Of a DNA stretch of 64,000 bases, positions 11,165 to 21,596 are shown in pieces (within the stretch, counting starts at the first letter, position 1; each line of letters begins with the position of its first letter). A program made the position numbers and the translations under genes. The stretch is taken from the NCBI GenBank assembly GCA_009667805.1, contig CM019067.1:67440637-67504636 (forward strand), given 5' to 3'. The stretch is from Leptobrachium leishanense. Lineage: Eukaryota; Chordata; Amphibia; Anura; Megophryidae. The notes below the pieces were generated by a model. That model saw only the letters and a program-made list of their open reading frames with translations. It ran no database searches and had not been told where the DNA came from.

Positions 11165-11640
11165 TAATCAGCCACAACATTAAAACCACATGCCTAATAC
11201 AGTGTAGATCCCCCTCATGTTGTCAAAAGAGTTCTGATGTGCCGAGGCATGAACTCCACCATAAGACTTTATTTATTTATTTATTTATTTGCAAAGTATT
11301 TTACCAGGAAGGATACATTGAGATTTCTCTTGTTTTCAAGTATGGATTTGGAGCATGTCCTGTGGTATCTGGCACTAAGACATTAGTAAAAACTATGTTT
11401 TACAAGTTGTGAGGTTAGGCCTCCATGCATCGGATTTATTGTCCCAGCACAACACACAGATGTTCAATCGGATTAAGATCTGGGGAGTTTGGAGGGCAAG
11501 GCTACACACTGAAGTCTTTACCATGTTCCTCAAATCATTCCTGAACAATTTTTGCAGTATGGGAGGATGCATTATCCTACTGAAACCTTCCTATACCTTC
11601 TTACATAAGTTTCATAAAGTTAGAATGTGATGCTAAATTT
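11165..11640 (-). pseudogene. Tc1/mariner-type transposase remnant
   Basis: The minus strand gives the C-terminal half of a Tc1-like DDE transposase in broken frames: EWFEEHG-like, the stretch around PPNSPDLNPIEHLW, and MEAPP...L. Tc1 transposases cut and paste DNA at TA sites. The plus-strand words ttcaatcggattaagatctg and attatcctactgaaa are the reverse complements of the catalytic region. A LINE tail (11262-11355) interrupts it. The outer end near 11165 (cactaatcagccacaacat) looks like the element terminus. Confidence 0.65.
11262..11355 (-). mobile_element. LINE 3' tail inserted in the Tc1 remnant
   Basis: Begins with a (tttattta)n run and continues with gatacattgagatttctctt, the reverse complement of the tail seen at 800-900 and 18140-18200. 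It splits the Tc1 homology on both sides. Confidence 0.7.
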
Positions 11641-11645
11641 ACCAC

Positions 11646-12402
11646 TTAACCCCTTGGCGGTAGATGACATGCAGAGCAGGTCATACCGTTTCACCTCAAG
11701 ATGCGGACGATGACCCCACACATCATTACTTACCCACAGCTCGGGGGGGAATCCTGTGGCGGTCTGAACCGGAAGTCAGACCAAGCAAGCCTTGGGACCT
11801 CATCATGGGGGTGATGACATTAGAAACAGGACTTCCCCTTGCAGGGCAGTGGATTATCTATAAAAGAGATGCGGAAGTTATACTTAAAAATTAAATAAAT
11901 TTTGTAATGCAGCACTATTGATCACTTTCAATTATTAAAGTGAACAATGATGCTGCACTAACTTTCCTCATTTCCCACGATGTCAGCAAGTGTGGAATCG
12001 ATGACACTATTTATTGTTTCATAAAAACTGAAACCGGTGTACTGCAGTGAGTAGTGTTGAGGGTTCTTTGGAACTCTGTGCCTCTGATTTTTACACCACA
12101 CAAGGTCAAGTGAGGTGTCATTGCAGAGTCTGGCCTTTCCAACGATACCAAATGAGACCATATAATGTTTCAAAATTAGAAAAAATCGAATGCCAAATGA
12201 AACTTTTTTTTCTCATTTGAAAGGTGGTGGCATTATGTGCTTTTACTTATAAAAGCACACAATGCTACTGAATGATCGCAAAAAAAATCACAAATGGTCT
12301 ATTGGAAAAGCAGAAATAGCAATGTGTATGTTGATTCATGATTTTGTGTTACCCATATTTATCTCCATTATACATATGCTTTTGTAATAGCGAAATGATT
12401 AA
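11646..12402 (-). mobile_element. TTAA element copy F, diverged and reversed
   Basis: TTAA flanks lie at 11646-11649 and 12399-12402. The right end, read inward, is ttaatcatttcgctattac, close to the left end of copies A and B. The middle (11904-11962) carries gcagcac...gtgctgc sequence matching copy A around 1975-2035 in reverse complement, and ccaacgataccaaa (12138-12151) matches hairpin 1 of copy A. Hairpins are mostly eroded. Confidence 0.6.
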
Positions 12403-12834
12403 TTTACAAATCACTGGTCCTCACCACTGCCTCTCCACATTACCTGTCCTCTCTAATCAACAAATATACCCCAGCCTGCCCCAACAATGACCTACTCCTG
12501 ACACATTATTGAATAGAGCATAACGTGACCTTTGAACTGGGATTAAGCTTGGGGATATAATTACTTTAAAAATAACATTTAAAAAAATTTATGATAAAAG
12601 AATGATATCGGCATCATGTAATCTGATTGGAAAATCATGGAACACACAAAAGAAAAACATGAAAAATCGCTTACAGACCTTGTCAGTGGAATAGTGCCCT
12701 GATTGTGCACGGTGAAAATTGGGGATACAATCGCTATCTAGGGATTCCAAACAAAGTGAGGTATTAGTTTCCTCTGAAGGGCTAGGATTTATGTAACAAG
12801 TCAAAAAGTATCTCCTTACCACAGATTCTACCAT
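12403..12834. other. No gene or repeat recognised
   Basis: AT-rich sequence; open frames are short and unlike any family I know. Confidence 0.4.
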
Positions 12835-12842
12835 GTTTCAAG

Positions 12843-13845
12843 CAGGGACGTGCCGTCAGGGGTGGCAGGGGAGGCAGAGCCTCCCCTGCCATTCCAGTAA
12901 ATTAATGTGGTCATTGTGCTGTAATGACATGTGTGATGTGTATAATTAAACTGTAAATAAAATTTTATTTATTGAAAAAAGTTCCCATACTCACCTGCTC
13001 CACGTTCCCTCGATGTGCTTGCTTCTTCTCTCTGTCCTCCGCTTTTTTTTCTCCTGCAATTCAGTTTGCCGGCTGCTGTGTGTGTGTGATTCACTACACA
13101 GACAGCAGGGGCAGCACTGAGCCAGCCTAGCCTAAGCAATTTGCGCAGCTGAATGCTACACTAATTGCGAAGCTCAAGCTGGTTCTACGTTCTTCAGCGC
13201 CTCCAGAGGCAATGAGAGCAATTGAAAGCTTGAGCCAATGGGAAAGCTCCATTGGTCTCAAGCACTTTTTTTTTTTTTTTTTTTTTTAAAACGCCCCCAT
13301 GGGAGGCAGAGCTCCCCATGGATTGATTGTCCTCGTCAGTCGTGGGGGGCAGGCAGAGCTCAGCAATCAGCATGTGTGTAATAGCGCCCTCTATTAGTAT
13401 TGTAAGTGCATGCTCTTACTGTAAAAAAGGTTTGCATACAGGTTTTTAATGTTGTAAGAGCATGCACTTACAATACTGACTAATAGAGGGCGCTATTACA
13501 ACTCTTACTGTAAAAAAGGTTTGCATACAGGTTTTTAATGTTGTAAGAGTTGTAATAGCGCCCTCTATTAGTCAGTATTGTAAGTGCATGCTCTTACAAC
13601 ATTAAAAACCTGTATGCAAACTTTTTTTACATTAAGAGTTGTAATAGCGACCTCTATTAGTCAGTATTATAAGTGCATGCTCATAGCTGTAAAAAAAATG
13701 CGAACTTTACTTTATAAATAGGGAAACTCTATTCTACCATATAACGATAATCAAATGTGTAAATTGCGACTGCGTAACCCTGCGTATATCTGGCTTTGAT
13801 ACTAGCCAGTGCCTCACCAGCCACTGACCTCACCGCACGTCACTG
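12843..13845. mobile_element. hAT-type non-autonomous element
   Basis: A perfect 8-bp target duplication gtttcaag flanks it (12835-12842, 13846-13853). Ends: cagggacgtgccgtcagggg at left and, read inward from the right, cagtgacgtgcggtgaggtc. An 8-bp duplication with CA-starting ends is typical of hAT elements. No transposase; the interior is dominated by short inverted and direct repeats. Confidence 0.85.
13377..13700. repeat. Interleaved inverted and direct repeats inside the hAT MITE
   Basis: Three blocks recur in both orientations: aatagcgccctctattag, gtaagtgcatgctcttac and gtttgcatacaggttttta. Each occurs at least three times, so the segment folds into alternative nested hairpins. Confidence 0.85.
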
Positions 13846-13853
13846 GTTTCAAG

Positions 13854-14148
13854 GATTGTAAAATTTAACAAAATGTGCTTTTTTGACCAAAATATTATAT
13901 TATGTAGATTGTTATGGACACTGTTTTGTACTAGAAATACTACCAACTCTTCATTTGAAGTGGCCAGGTGTGTAATTTCTAAAAATATAAACTTTATTTA
14001 CCATATTTTTTATAAAATATGCTAATATTTTTCTTTTATTCCAAGAAAACCCCAAAAGATTTATATTGACTTATATTGAGAAGTAAATACATTTGGGTAA
14101 AAAATATACTCTTTATATCTCAACAAAAATTGTGATTAAAGTATTAAT
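13854..14148. other. No gene recognised
   Basis: AT-rich sequence between the hAT element and the L2 5' region; no signal seen. Confidence 0.4.
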
Positions 14149-14565
14149 TAGAGTTGATTTCCTGGAGTTTTATCCATGATCCCCTATGCCATTCACCATC
14201 ACGATCCCTAATTCCTGTGTCTCCTCTCTCCACAGGTAAGACTCTATCACCCACTATCCACAGACACCCACATCTCAACTGATCCCCTGCATACTTTTGC
14301 TGGTAGGACCCCCATCACCCAGTATTTGCAGGCACCCACATTGTAACGTTACCTTGGTCTCTTTTTTATTTTTATTTATTTTTGTCTCCTTTCTCCACCA
14401 TTTGCTTTGCTAATTAGCATGTGAATCCCCTGCCCTGTTGACACAGCCCATCCAGCATCAGGTGTTTACCTTTTAACTGCCTGAATGCAATCAGTCTGCC
14501 CTATATAACAGCTAAGAGTGGCTCCATTGAGCCTTGGCTCCAGTGACCTCCCCAAGTGGCATCCT

Positions 14566-14816
14566 AAGTGGATGCTTAGAGTTGATTTCCTGGAGTTGAG
14601 TGGCATCCTAAGTGGATGCTTAGAGTTGATTTCCTGGAGTTGAGTGGCATCCTAAGTGGACGCTTAGAGTTGATTTCCTGGAGTTGAGTGGCATACTAAG
14701 TGGATGCTTAGAGTTGATTTCCTGGAGTTGAGTGGCATCCTAAGTGGACGCTTAGAGTTGATTTCCTGGAGTTGAGTGGCATCCTAAGTGGACGCTTAGA
14801 GTTGATTTCCTGGAGT
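14566..14816 (+). repeat. 44-bp tandem array in the L2 5' region
   Basis: About 5.5 to 6 copies of a 44-bp unit (gagtggcatcctaagtgg ... gatttcctggagtt) differing by single bases such as atgctta/acgctta. It lies directly before the ORF and after a TATA-like box, as monomer promoters do in some L1 LINEs. Confidence 0.9.
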
Positions 14817-14880
14817 TGCGGGACTGGAGGAAGGAACTGCAAGGCCCACTTTTTACTCTGGGTAAACGCACGTCTATATC

Positions 14881-17076
14881 ATGCTTTCTCTCACGCTTCT
14901 GCTCTTTACTTCTACCTTTCTCCTTAAATGGAACTCCTGCCCCTCTACCACCGACCCCTACGCTATCTGCATCTCTCCCTCCCTCCTCTCGTCCCACATG
15001 ATGGCCTCGCATGAGCTCCTTTGTTTCCTCAGAACATGGTCTCCCTCTAACTCTCGTGCTGCCAATCACTCCCACAAATCCCATTCCCACCTTCTCTTTC
15101 TCACCCTCCTGCTGTTACTCTATTCAGGTGACATATCCCCTAACCCTGGCCCCACAACACATCCAATACTTCCCTCTCATCCTATCTCCATCGCACATAA
15201 ATCACCTCCCTGCAAGCCCAGCAACCTCATTACCATAATCCCTCAGTACCTGTCCTCTTTCTCCTGCGCCCTCTGGTACGCTCGCTCTGTGTGCAACAAA
15301 CTCACAGCAATCCATGACCTCTTCCTTTCAAACTCCTTCAACCTCCTAGCTTTAACTGAAACCTGGCTAACTCCCTCTGACACGGCCTCCGTTGCTGCTC
15401 TCTCACATGGCGGTCTACACTTGAGCCATACCCCCAGACCGGGTGAGAGAAATGGTGGCGGGGTCGGAATCCTGCTCTCTCCCACCTGCACCTACCAGCA
15501 TCTCCCTCCACCCCCCATCCCTCTCCTTCTCCTCCTTCGAGACACACTGCATCCGCCTGTTCTCTCCTCTGGCCCTCAGGGTGGCAGTCATCTACCGCCC
15601 ACCGGGACCAACCTCCCAGTTCTTTGACCACTTTGCTACCTGGCTTTCTCACTTCCTGTCTTCTAATCTTCCATGCCTAATTCTCGGGGACTTCAACATT
15701 CCCATTGATGATCCTTCCGCCCCTGCTGCCTCCAATCTTCTTTCACTCACATCCTCCCATGGACTCACACAATCCTCCCTCATCCCTACCCACCGCGATG
15801 GTCACGCTATTGACCTTGTCTTTTCCAACCTCTGCTCCATTTCTGAGTTCAACTGTCGCCCTTTCCTCATCTCTGACCACCACCTTCTCTCTTTCAACCT
15901 ATCTGGACTTCCTAAACACCCTGCTCCCCCACCCCGCACACACACTTGCAGAAATCTACATGCTGTGGACCCCCATCAATTCTCCAACCTACTTCACCAC
16001 CTCCCTCACACCTCATCCTTCACCTGCCCTGATGCTGCCACTAATCACTACAATACTACGCTTATCTCTGCTCTAGACACTCTTGCTCCTCTTCGACTCT
16101 GTAAGGCCCCATGCCGCCAGCTTCAGCCCTGGCACACCCTCCAGACTCGCTACCTGCAAAGATGCTCCCGCACTGCAGAGCGTGCCTTGAGGAAATCCCG
16201 CTCTGAAGCTGATTTGTTCACTTCAAGTTTATTCTCCGGTCATACACCTCTGCCCTCCACTTGGCCAAACAATCCTTCTTCTCATCTCTTATATCTACGC
16301 TGTCCTCCAACCCTAAACGGCTCTGGTCCACCTTCAACACCCTCCTCTACCCACCTGCACCTCCCCCCACAGCTGCCTTCAGCACTCAAGACCTGGCAGA
16401 CTACTTCCTCAGTAAAACTTTAACTATCAGAAGCAACATCCCAACACAAGATAGTTATCTGCCACCTCCACTCCCACAGGTCCCCTCTGCCACCCTCTGC
16501 CGCTTCCTCCCAGCCACTGAGGAGGAAGTCAATTCCTTATTGTCCTCACATCTCACCACGTGCCCGCTCGACCCCATTCCCATAATCTCCCGACTCGACT
16601 ATTGCAATAATCTCTTATCTGGCCTCCCTCTGTCCCGCCTCTCCCCCCTACAATCCATCCTGAATGCCTCCGCCAGGCTAATTCACCTCACCCGCCGCTC
16701 TGTCTCTGCCGCTCCCCTCTGCGAGTCCCTTCACTGGCTCCCCATCCACTGCAGAGTTAAGTTCAAAATCCTTATCCTTACCTACAAAACCCTCACTAAC
16801 TCAGCTCCCCACTACCTGTCCTCACTAATCACCAAATACACCCCAGCCCACTCCCTAAGGTCAAACAGTGACCTGCGCCTAGCTTCTCCCCGCATCACCT
16901 CTTCCCATTTAGGGAAGCCTACCACCCAACTCACTGACGCAACCATCAATCACTCTCACCTTACAGTCCTCTCCTCCTGTTTCCAACCCCAACCCTCCCA
17001 GATTGTGAGTTCCTACGGGAATAGGGCCCTCATCTCCTCCTGTACTGTTTGTCAAATGTTGTTCAATGTATTGTAA
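14881..17076 (+). pseudogene. L2 LINE ORF: endonuclease and C-terminus, RT core deleted
   Basis: The protein would nick target DNA and reverse-transcribe the element RNA. Visible in order: LYSGDISPNPGPT near 15120, endonuclease motif LTETWLTPSD (15353), a frameshift near 15490, then VAVIYRPPGP (15585), CLILGDFNIP (15674) and LISDHHLLSFNL (15870). Another frameshift near 16250 leads to the linker ending CPLDPIP at about 16580. The sequence then jumps to the C-terminal region SRLDYCNNLLSGLPLSRL, so the polymerase core with its FADD motif, roughly 250 residues, is missing. The end follows HWLPIHCRVKFKILILTYK. Non-functional. Confidence 0.85.
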
Positions 17077-17155
17077 CCCTGTCTATACTGTGCCTATTGT
17101 ACAGCGCTGCGGAATATGCTGGCGCTTTATAAATAAAGAATAATAATAATAATAT

Positions 17156-17650
17156 AAAATAACAGTCTAAACCAGATAACACTTTTTTACCATTGGAATT
17201 GTGTGTATCTTTAAAAAAAAAAAAAAAAAGCCAAGTTCCATCTTCAGTACTTGATACCTAGAAATTTTATGCATGAAATGTAGTGTGCCAAAATTCAGAA
17301 AAACTGAGAAATGTAGTTTATAAATTTAGGCTAATATTGATAATTTCCAAAGGAAAATACAGTAATGTATCTTCCTTTTCTTGTTATTTTATAAAAGAAT
17401 ACCAAGCAGAATATATAACTACATAGGTTTGGATGATAAAGCGTGGAAAAATAAATTTACATGCTACAAATGATATAAATTCAAATTTAAAATGTATGTT
17501 CGTTTATTCATTTTACATTATTTGATGAAGTCTTCTGATGAGACAGCGTAAAATATACGTATTTTGGATTTCCGGAGTCTACCGAAAAAAGTTATACATA
17601 TGTAAGTTGAGTGGGTTCTGCAATAAAACATGACTTCAAATAGTGATTTA
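17156..17650. other. No gene recognised
   Basis: AT-rich sequence with a poly-A run near 17212; no family recognised. Confidence 0.4.
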
Positions 17651-18086
17651 GGCTAGGGTCAGACTGAGGCAGTGCGAACGCGCGTTCTGGCGCACATAAT
17701 CACGGCCGCACTAGCAGCAGATGACGGGCAATGACAGCCAATATACGAAGTACGGTCGCACAAAAGTCCGGCCGCGCAACGCAAGTGGAAAATGAACGCA
17801 TTTTTTCGAGAACGTTAAACCGCTGGTACTGACGTACAGAGTGCGCTGCGGCCGCATAGCAGCGTGTGTGCGTGATTAGGAGATGTCAGACGCTGCTAGT
17901 GTGCGGCCAACATAACGTTCAAACAGCCGGATTTCCCTAGACTTCTTTTCACCCCATCGTCATGAAATACGTCCAGAATTGCGCATCGTCTGACCACTTA
18001 AGCGTATTCCGTGAAAAAATGCGTGCGCACGCATCGACGTACATTTTGACGGTGGCCGCAGAAAATGCGCTCATCTGTCCCTAGCC
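17651..18086. mobile_element. MITE M1 (GGCTAGGG family, PIF/Harbinger-like)
   Basis: Inverted ends: ggctagggtcagac at left and, inward from the right, ggctagggacagat. Flanking trinucleotides are TTA and TAA, matching the TWA target of PIF/Harbinger elements, though not identical on both sides. Rich in CG words and inverted repeats; non-coding. Nearly identical to M4 over most of its length. Confidence 0.7.
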
Positions 18087-18134
18087 TAAACACGATGAGC
18101 AAATAAAATGAGCTTAGCACATGGGTTTGAAATG

Positions 18135-18203
18135 TTTTTTTTGAGAAAGTATTTTACCAGGAAAGATACATTGAGATTTCTCTTGTTTTCAAGTATGTCC
18201 TAG
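18135..18203 (-). mobile_element. SINE/LINE tail, left part, split by hAT H1
   Basis: Minus strand: the tail sequence gagaaatctcaatgtatctt seen at 800-900. It joins, across H1, the SINE body at 23001-23105. Confidence 0.65.
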
Positions 18204-18625
18204 GTGGTGAGTGGGGATGAGCTGTTCGGGTTCGGACGGTTCGGAGTTCGACCCGAACTTTTGCAGTTCGAAAGTTCGCGAACTTCAAACTTTTTGGGTG
18301 TGTAGGTTCGAGTTCGAAAAAAAAAAAAATTTTGAAAAAAGTATAGAAAATGCTTAAAAAAATACTAAAAAATCTAGAAATAAAGAGACTCTTTACTGCA
18401 GAATATTATAAGCAACGGTTTATTAGATATTGAATTAAAAACTAATGTGTATGTGGAAAGATTATCAACTCTAAATGACCTCTGTTCACAAACAGGCATA
18501 ACACCAGGTGTTTTTAGTCTGGTAATCAATTTGATACATTGTACACTATACTGAGGGGGTGGTGTCTGCTTTTGATTGAGATTTGAGAATTAATTTCCCT
18601 CCTAAAACATCCTAATATGCTGCAT

Positions 18626-19870
18626 TTAACCCTTTCGCTGCTGAGGCTTTTCACACCTCTGTGCTGAGGTAATTTTTACCGCTTTCGCTCATCATGTTTA
18701 ACCGAGTTTTGTAGCCATATTTTGATATATGACCCAGACATATTATATATCGTTCTTTCCGGCAGACTTGGCAGATTCATAATATGTCATTATTACATGT
18801 ATACATTATGTCATGTCTGTATATTATAACAAAAAATGCAATAAAATTTGAATTTTCAATAATTTATTATGTGTAAAGTGGTTTTTTTTCACATTTTAAC
18901 ATGCGATCATTTGCGGTTATATTTTGTATGGGGTGCGCTTGTTTAAAAAATTAGAAATGGGGTCTCGTTACTTTTTTTGGGGAAAATTTCGCTTTTTTTA
19001 ACAAACGCACCACATAAAAAAATCGATAGTGCAGCATTATTGCTCACATTATAATTGAAATGGGAACAATATTGCTGCATTAACAAAACAAAAACAAACA
19101 AAAAAACTTGTTTATTTTTTGTTTAGAATTTTTTTTTTAAAATACTTTTATTTTTTTTATCTTTATTTTTTAAAAAAAAATTAAAACATATTTCATGCTC
19201 ATGTTTGGTATCCTTGGAAAGGCCATGCTCTGGCCGATCCAACGATATCAAACATTAACCCCTAGCTGCCACGGATCGGGAGATAGGGGGTTCCAATGAA
19301 CCCCCTATCTCCACCATTGGTGGCAGCTAGGGGTTATCTCCAGGACTGGCGTCATCGTGCTATGCACGATGACGCCAGTCTTCAGGGGGAGTTCATAGAG
19401 GCTTGGCCGACATCCAAGATGTCCAGGAGCTCCAGGAGAGGATCACGATCCGGCGCTTTTCAGCGCTGATTCGTGATCCGGCTCCCCAGGGGTTAATCAC
19501 AGCCACCGTTTGGAAGGGCAGGCTGTGCCCTTCCAAACGGTGCCTGGATTAACCCTCTGCCCCCGGCGATCGGAAATGAGAGAGGTCCAAAGGACCTCCC
19601 CCCTCCCTTTCAGGCGCTTCCTCCGCACATGCGGGGGGGCGCCTGAATTAGATGTCATCGCGACGCCGCAATGACATCTAATTGCTCCGCCGGGGTCCTG
19701 GAGTGCTGGGCTGACATCCAAGATGTCAGCCCGCACCGGGGGGGCGCAGCAATCTGCCGGAATACGGCGGATTGCTGCCTCCTGTGCATGGACGCGCTGA
19801 GAACGTCCATAGCACAGGAGAACCACTTGGCTGGACGCGCTGAGCGCGTCCATAGCAGCCAAGTGGTTTA
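18626..19870 (+). mobile_element. TTAA palindrome-array element, copy B
   Basis: TTAA at 18626-18629; the right copy is TTTA (19867-19870). Collinear with copy A throughout. Hairpins include the nested pair around 19259-19336 (arm ggagatagggggttc), the stem from about 19342 (gactggcgtcatcgtgc), 19503-19547, 19646-19683 and a longer terminal stem 19827-19866. Non-coding. Confidence 0.88.
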
Positions 19871-19904
19871 CTGGTGTTTGAAAAAAATTCAAAATAACAT
19901 CTAA

Positions 19905-20353
19905 GGCTAGGGTCAGATGAGCGCATTTTGTACGGACTGTGCGTCTGTGCAGTACGGACGTACTTACTGACTGACAACAAGGTAGTGGCCAAACAGTCAG
20001 TTTTTTTCACTGACGTATTTTTTGACTGATGTAGCAGGGAAAATAAATTAAAATGAAAAAACATTCTGTCTGTCAAAAATGCTGGACGTATAAATGCAGT
20101 CCATCTGACCTCGTTTCATCACTCACATACAAAGCTACACGGACGTTGTGGACGTGGCGCACTCTGCACGTCCGTTCTAGCAGTATTACGTTCTTGCCTA
20201 ACCTGCGTCCGTTTGCTGCATCCGCCATGTATCCGCACTACCGTGCGGACGTACTTCGTGTGTGGGGCTCCATTGGTCAGAATGCTATGCTGCCAGGGAG
20301 GTACAAATGTGCGGCAACACGGACGTGATAACTGTGCTCGTCTGACCCCAGCC
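19905..20353. mobile_element. MITE M2 (GGCTAGGG family)
   Basis: Ends ggctagggtcagatgagc and, inward from the right, ggctggggtcagacgagc; flanks TAA and TTA. Interior differs from M1/M4. Lies within hAT H1. Confidence 0.68.
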
Positions 20354-20392
20354 TTAAGCAATGTTATTTTTCACCTCGGGATTAAACATTCA

Positions 20393-21333
20393 CAGGGTTA
20401 TTCAGAGAGCGGTGAAAAGCAGGAGAATAACTGGAGAAGTGAAAATTCTAGGTCAAAATAGCCAAACCAGAAAAATTCTCCCATTTAACTCACTTTCCAA
20501 ATTGGCTATTTGGTCTAGATTGTTCTCTTCTCTTGCCAGTTCTCCTGGCTTTCACCGCTCTCTCAGGGTTGTTCAGAGAAAGGTGAAAACCAGGAGAATG
20601 GCAGGAAAAGAGAACAATCTGGACCAAATAGCCGATTTGGAAAGTGAGATGAGGCAAGGGTCAGACTAACGCATTTTTCACAGCGACCGAAAGTGCGTCC
20701 GAACGCATTGCCGTATTTTTTCACGGAATGCGCGAAAACGGTCATACGATGCGCATTTTTGTGCGTGATTTTTTACGGATCCAAACCAGGAAACTTTGGG
20801 TGTCTGGACGTTATGTTGGCCGGACATGAGCAGGGTCTGACGTCTCCAAATCACGCACACACGCCGCTAGTGGACGCAGCGCACTCTGTACATCCGTACT
20901 AGCGGTTCTGCGTTCTCGAAAAAATGCATTCATTTTCCACTTGTGTTGCGCAGCAGGACTTTCGTGCGACCGTACTTCGTATATTGGCCGTCATTGCCCG
21001 TCATTTGCTGCTAGTGCGGCCGTGATTAAGTGCGCCTAAACGCATGTTAAAAATTCGCTAGTCTGACCCCAGCCTAAATGGGAGAATTTTTCTGGTTTGG
21101 CTATTTTGACCTAGAAGTTTTCCATTCTCCAGTCATTCTCCTGCTCTTCACCGCTCTCTGAATAACCCTGACAGGGTTATTCAGAGAAAGTTGAAACTCA
21201 GGAGAATGACTGAAGAGAAAATTCTAGGTCAAAATAGCCAAACCAGAAAAATTCTCCCATTTATCTCACTTTCCAAATCGGCTATTTGGTCTAGAATTTT
21301 CCATTCTCCAGTCATTCTCCTGCTTTTCACCGC
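20393..21333. repeat. N array: head-to-tail palindromic MITEs sharing termini
   Basis: Three consecutive units of a roughly 180-bp palindromic element with ends cagggttattcagaga / tctctgaataaccctg. Unit 1 is 20393-20563, unit 2 is 20564-21170 (enlarged by M3), unit 3 is 21172-21333 and lacks its right end. A single complete unit is at 45344-45524. Each unit folds over nearly its whole length. Confidence 0.82.
20653..21074. mobile_element. MITE M3 (GGCTAGGG family) inside the N array
   Basis: Ends ggcaagggtcagact and, inward from the right, ggctggggtcagacta. Flanks TGA and TAA. It splits the N unit exactly where other N units read gagat/aaatggg, so TAA was the target. Confidence 0.75.
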
Positions 21334-21596
21334 CAAAAAATCAGTAAACTTTTACTGCGTGTCCGAAAATGTCTCTTTTCATACAGACTGCCGCCCCAAG
21401 CAGTTGTTTATGGATAGATTAAAGGAAAAGCATTTACCGTCATTTGAAATGTCATTTTTTGTTTTTTACATATTTCTATACATCCTAGAAATCCGCCACT
21501 TCACGGGCAGGTTATGGGGACCTCCTAGGCACGATATTTGAAGGAATTTTTCGTTTTTATTTTTAACCCTTATTTCATGGAAAACTCACTGTCCCT

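Larger units (their letters stand above)
14149..17155 (+). mobile_element. L2-clade LINE with 5' region, internally deleted
   Basis: A 5' region (14149-14880) with a TATA-like ctatataacagc at 14501 and tandem repeats precedes one long, broken LINE ORF and a 3' end gcgctgcggaatatgctggc with (aat)n. The pyrimidine-rich coding strand and the SGDISPNPGP and TETWL motifs are typical of L2-clade elements. The left boundary is uncertain: gagttgatttcctggagtt at 14152 is the same motif as in the tandem array. Confidence 0.8.
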
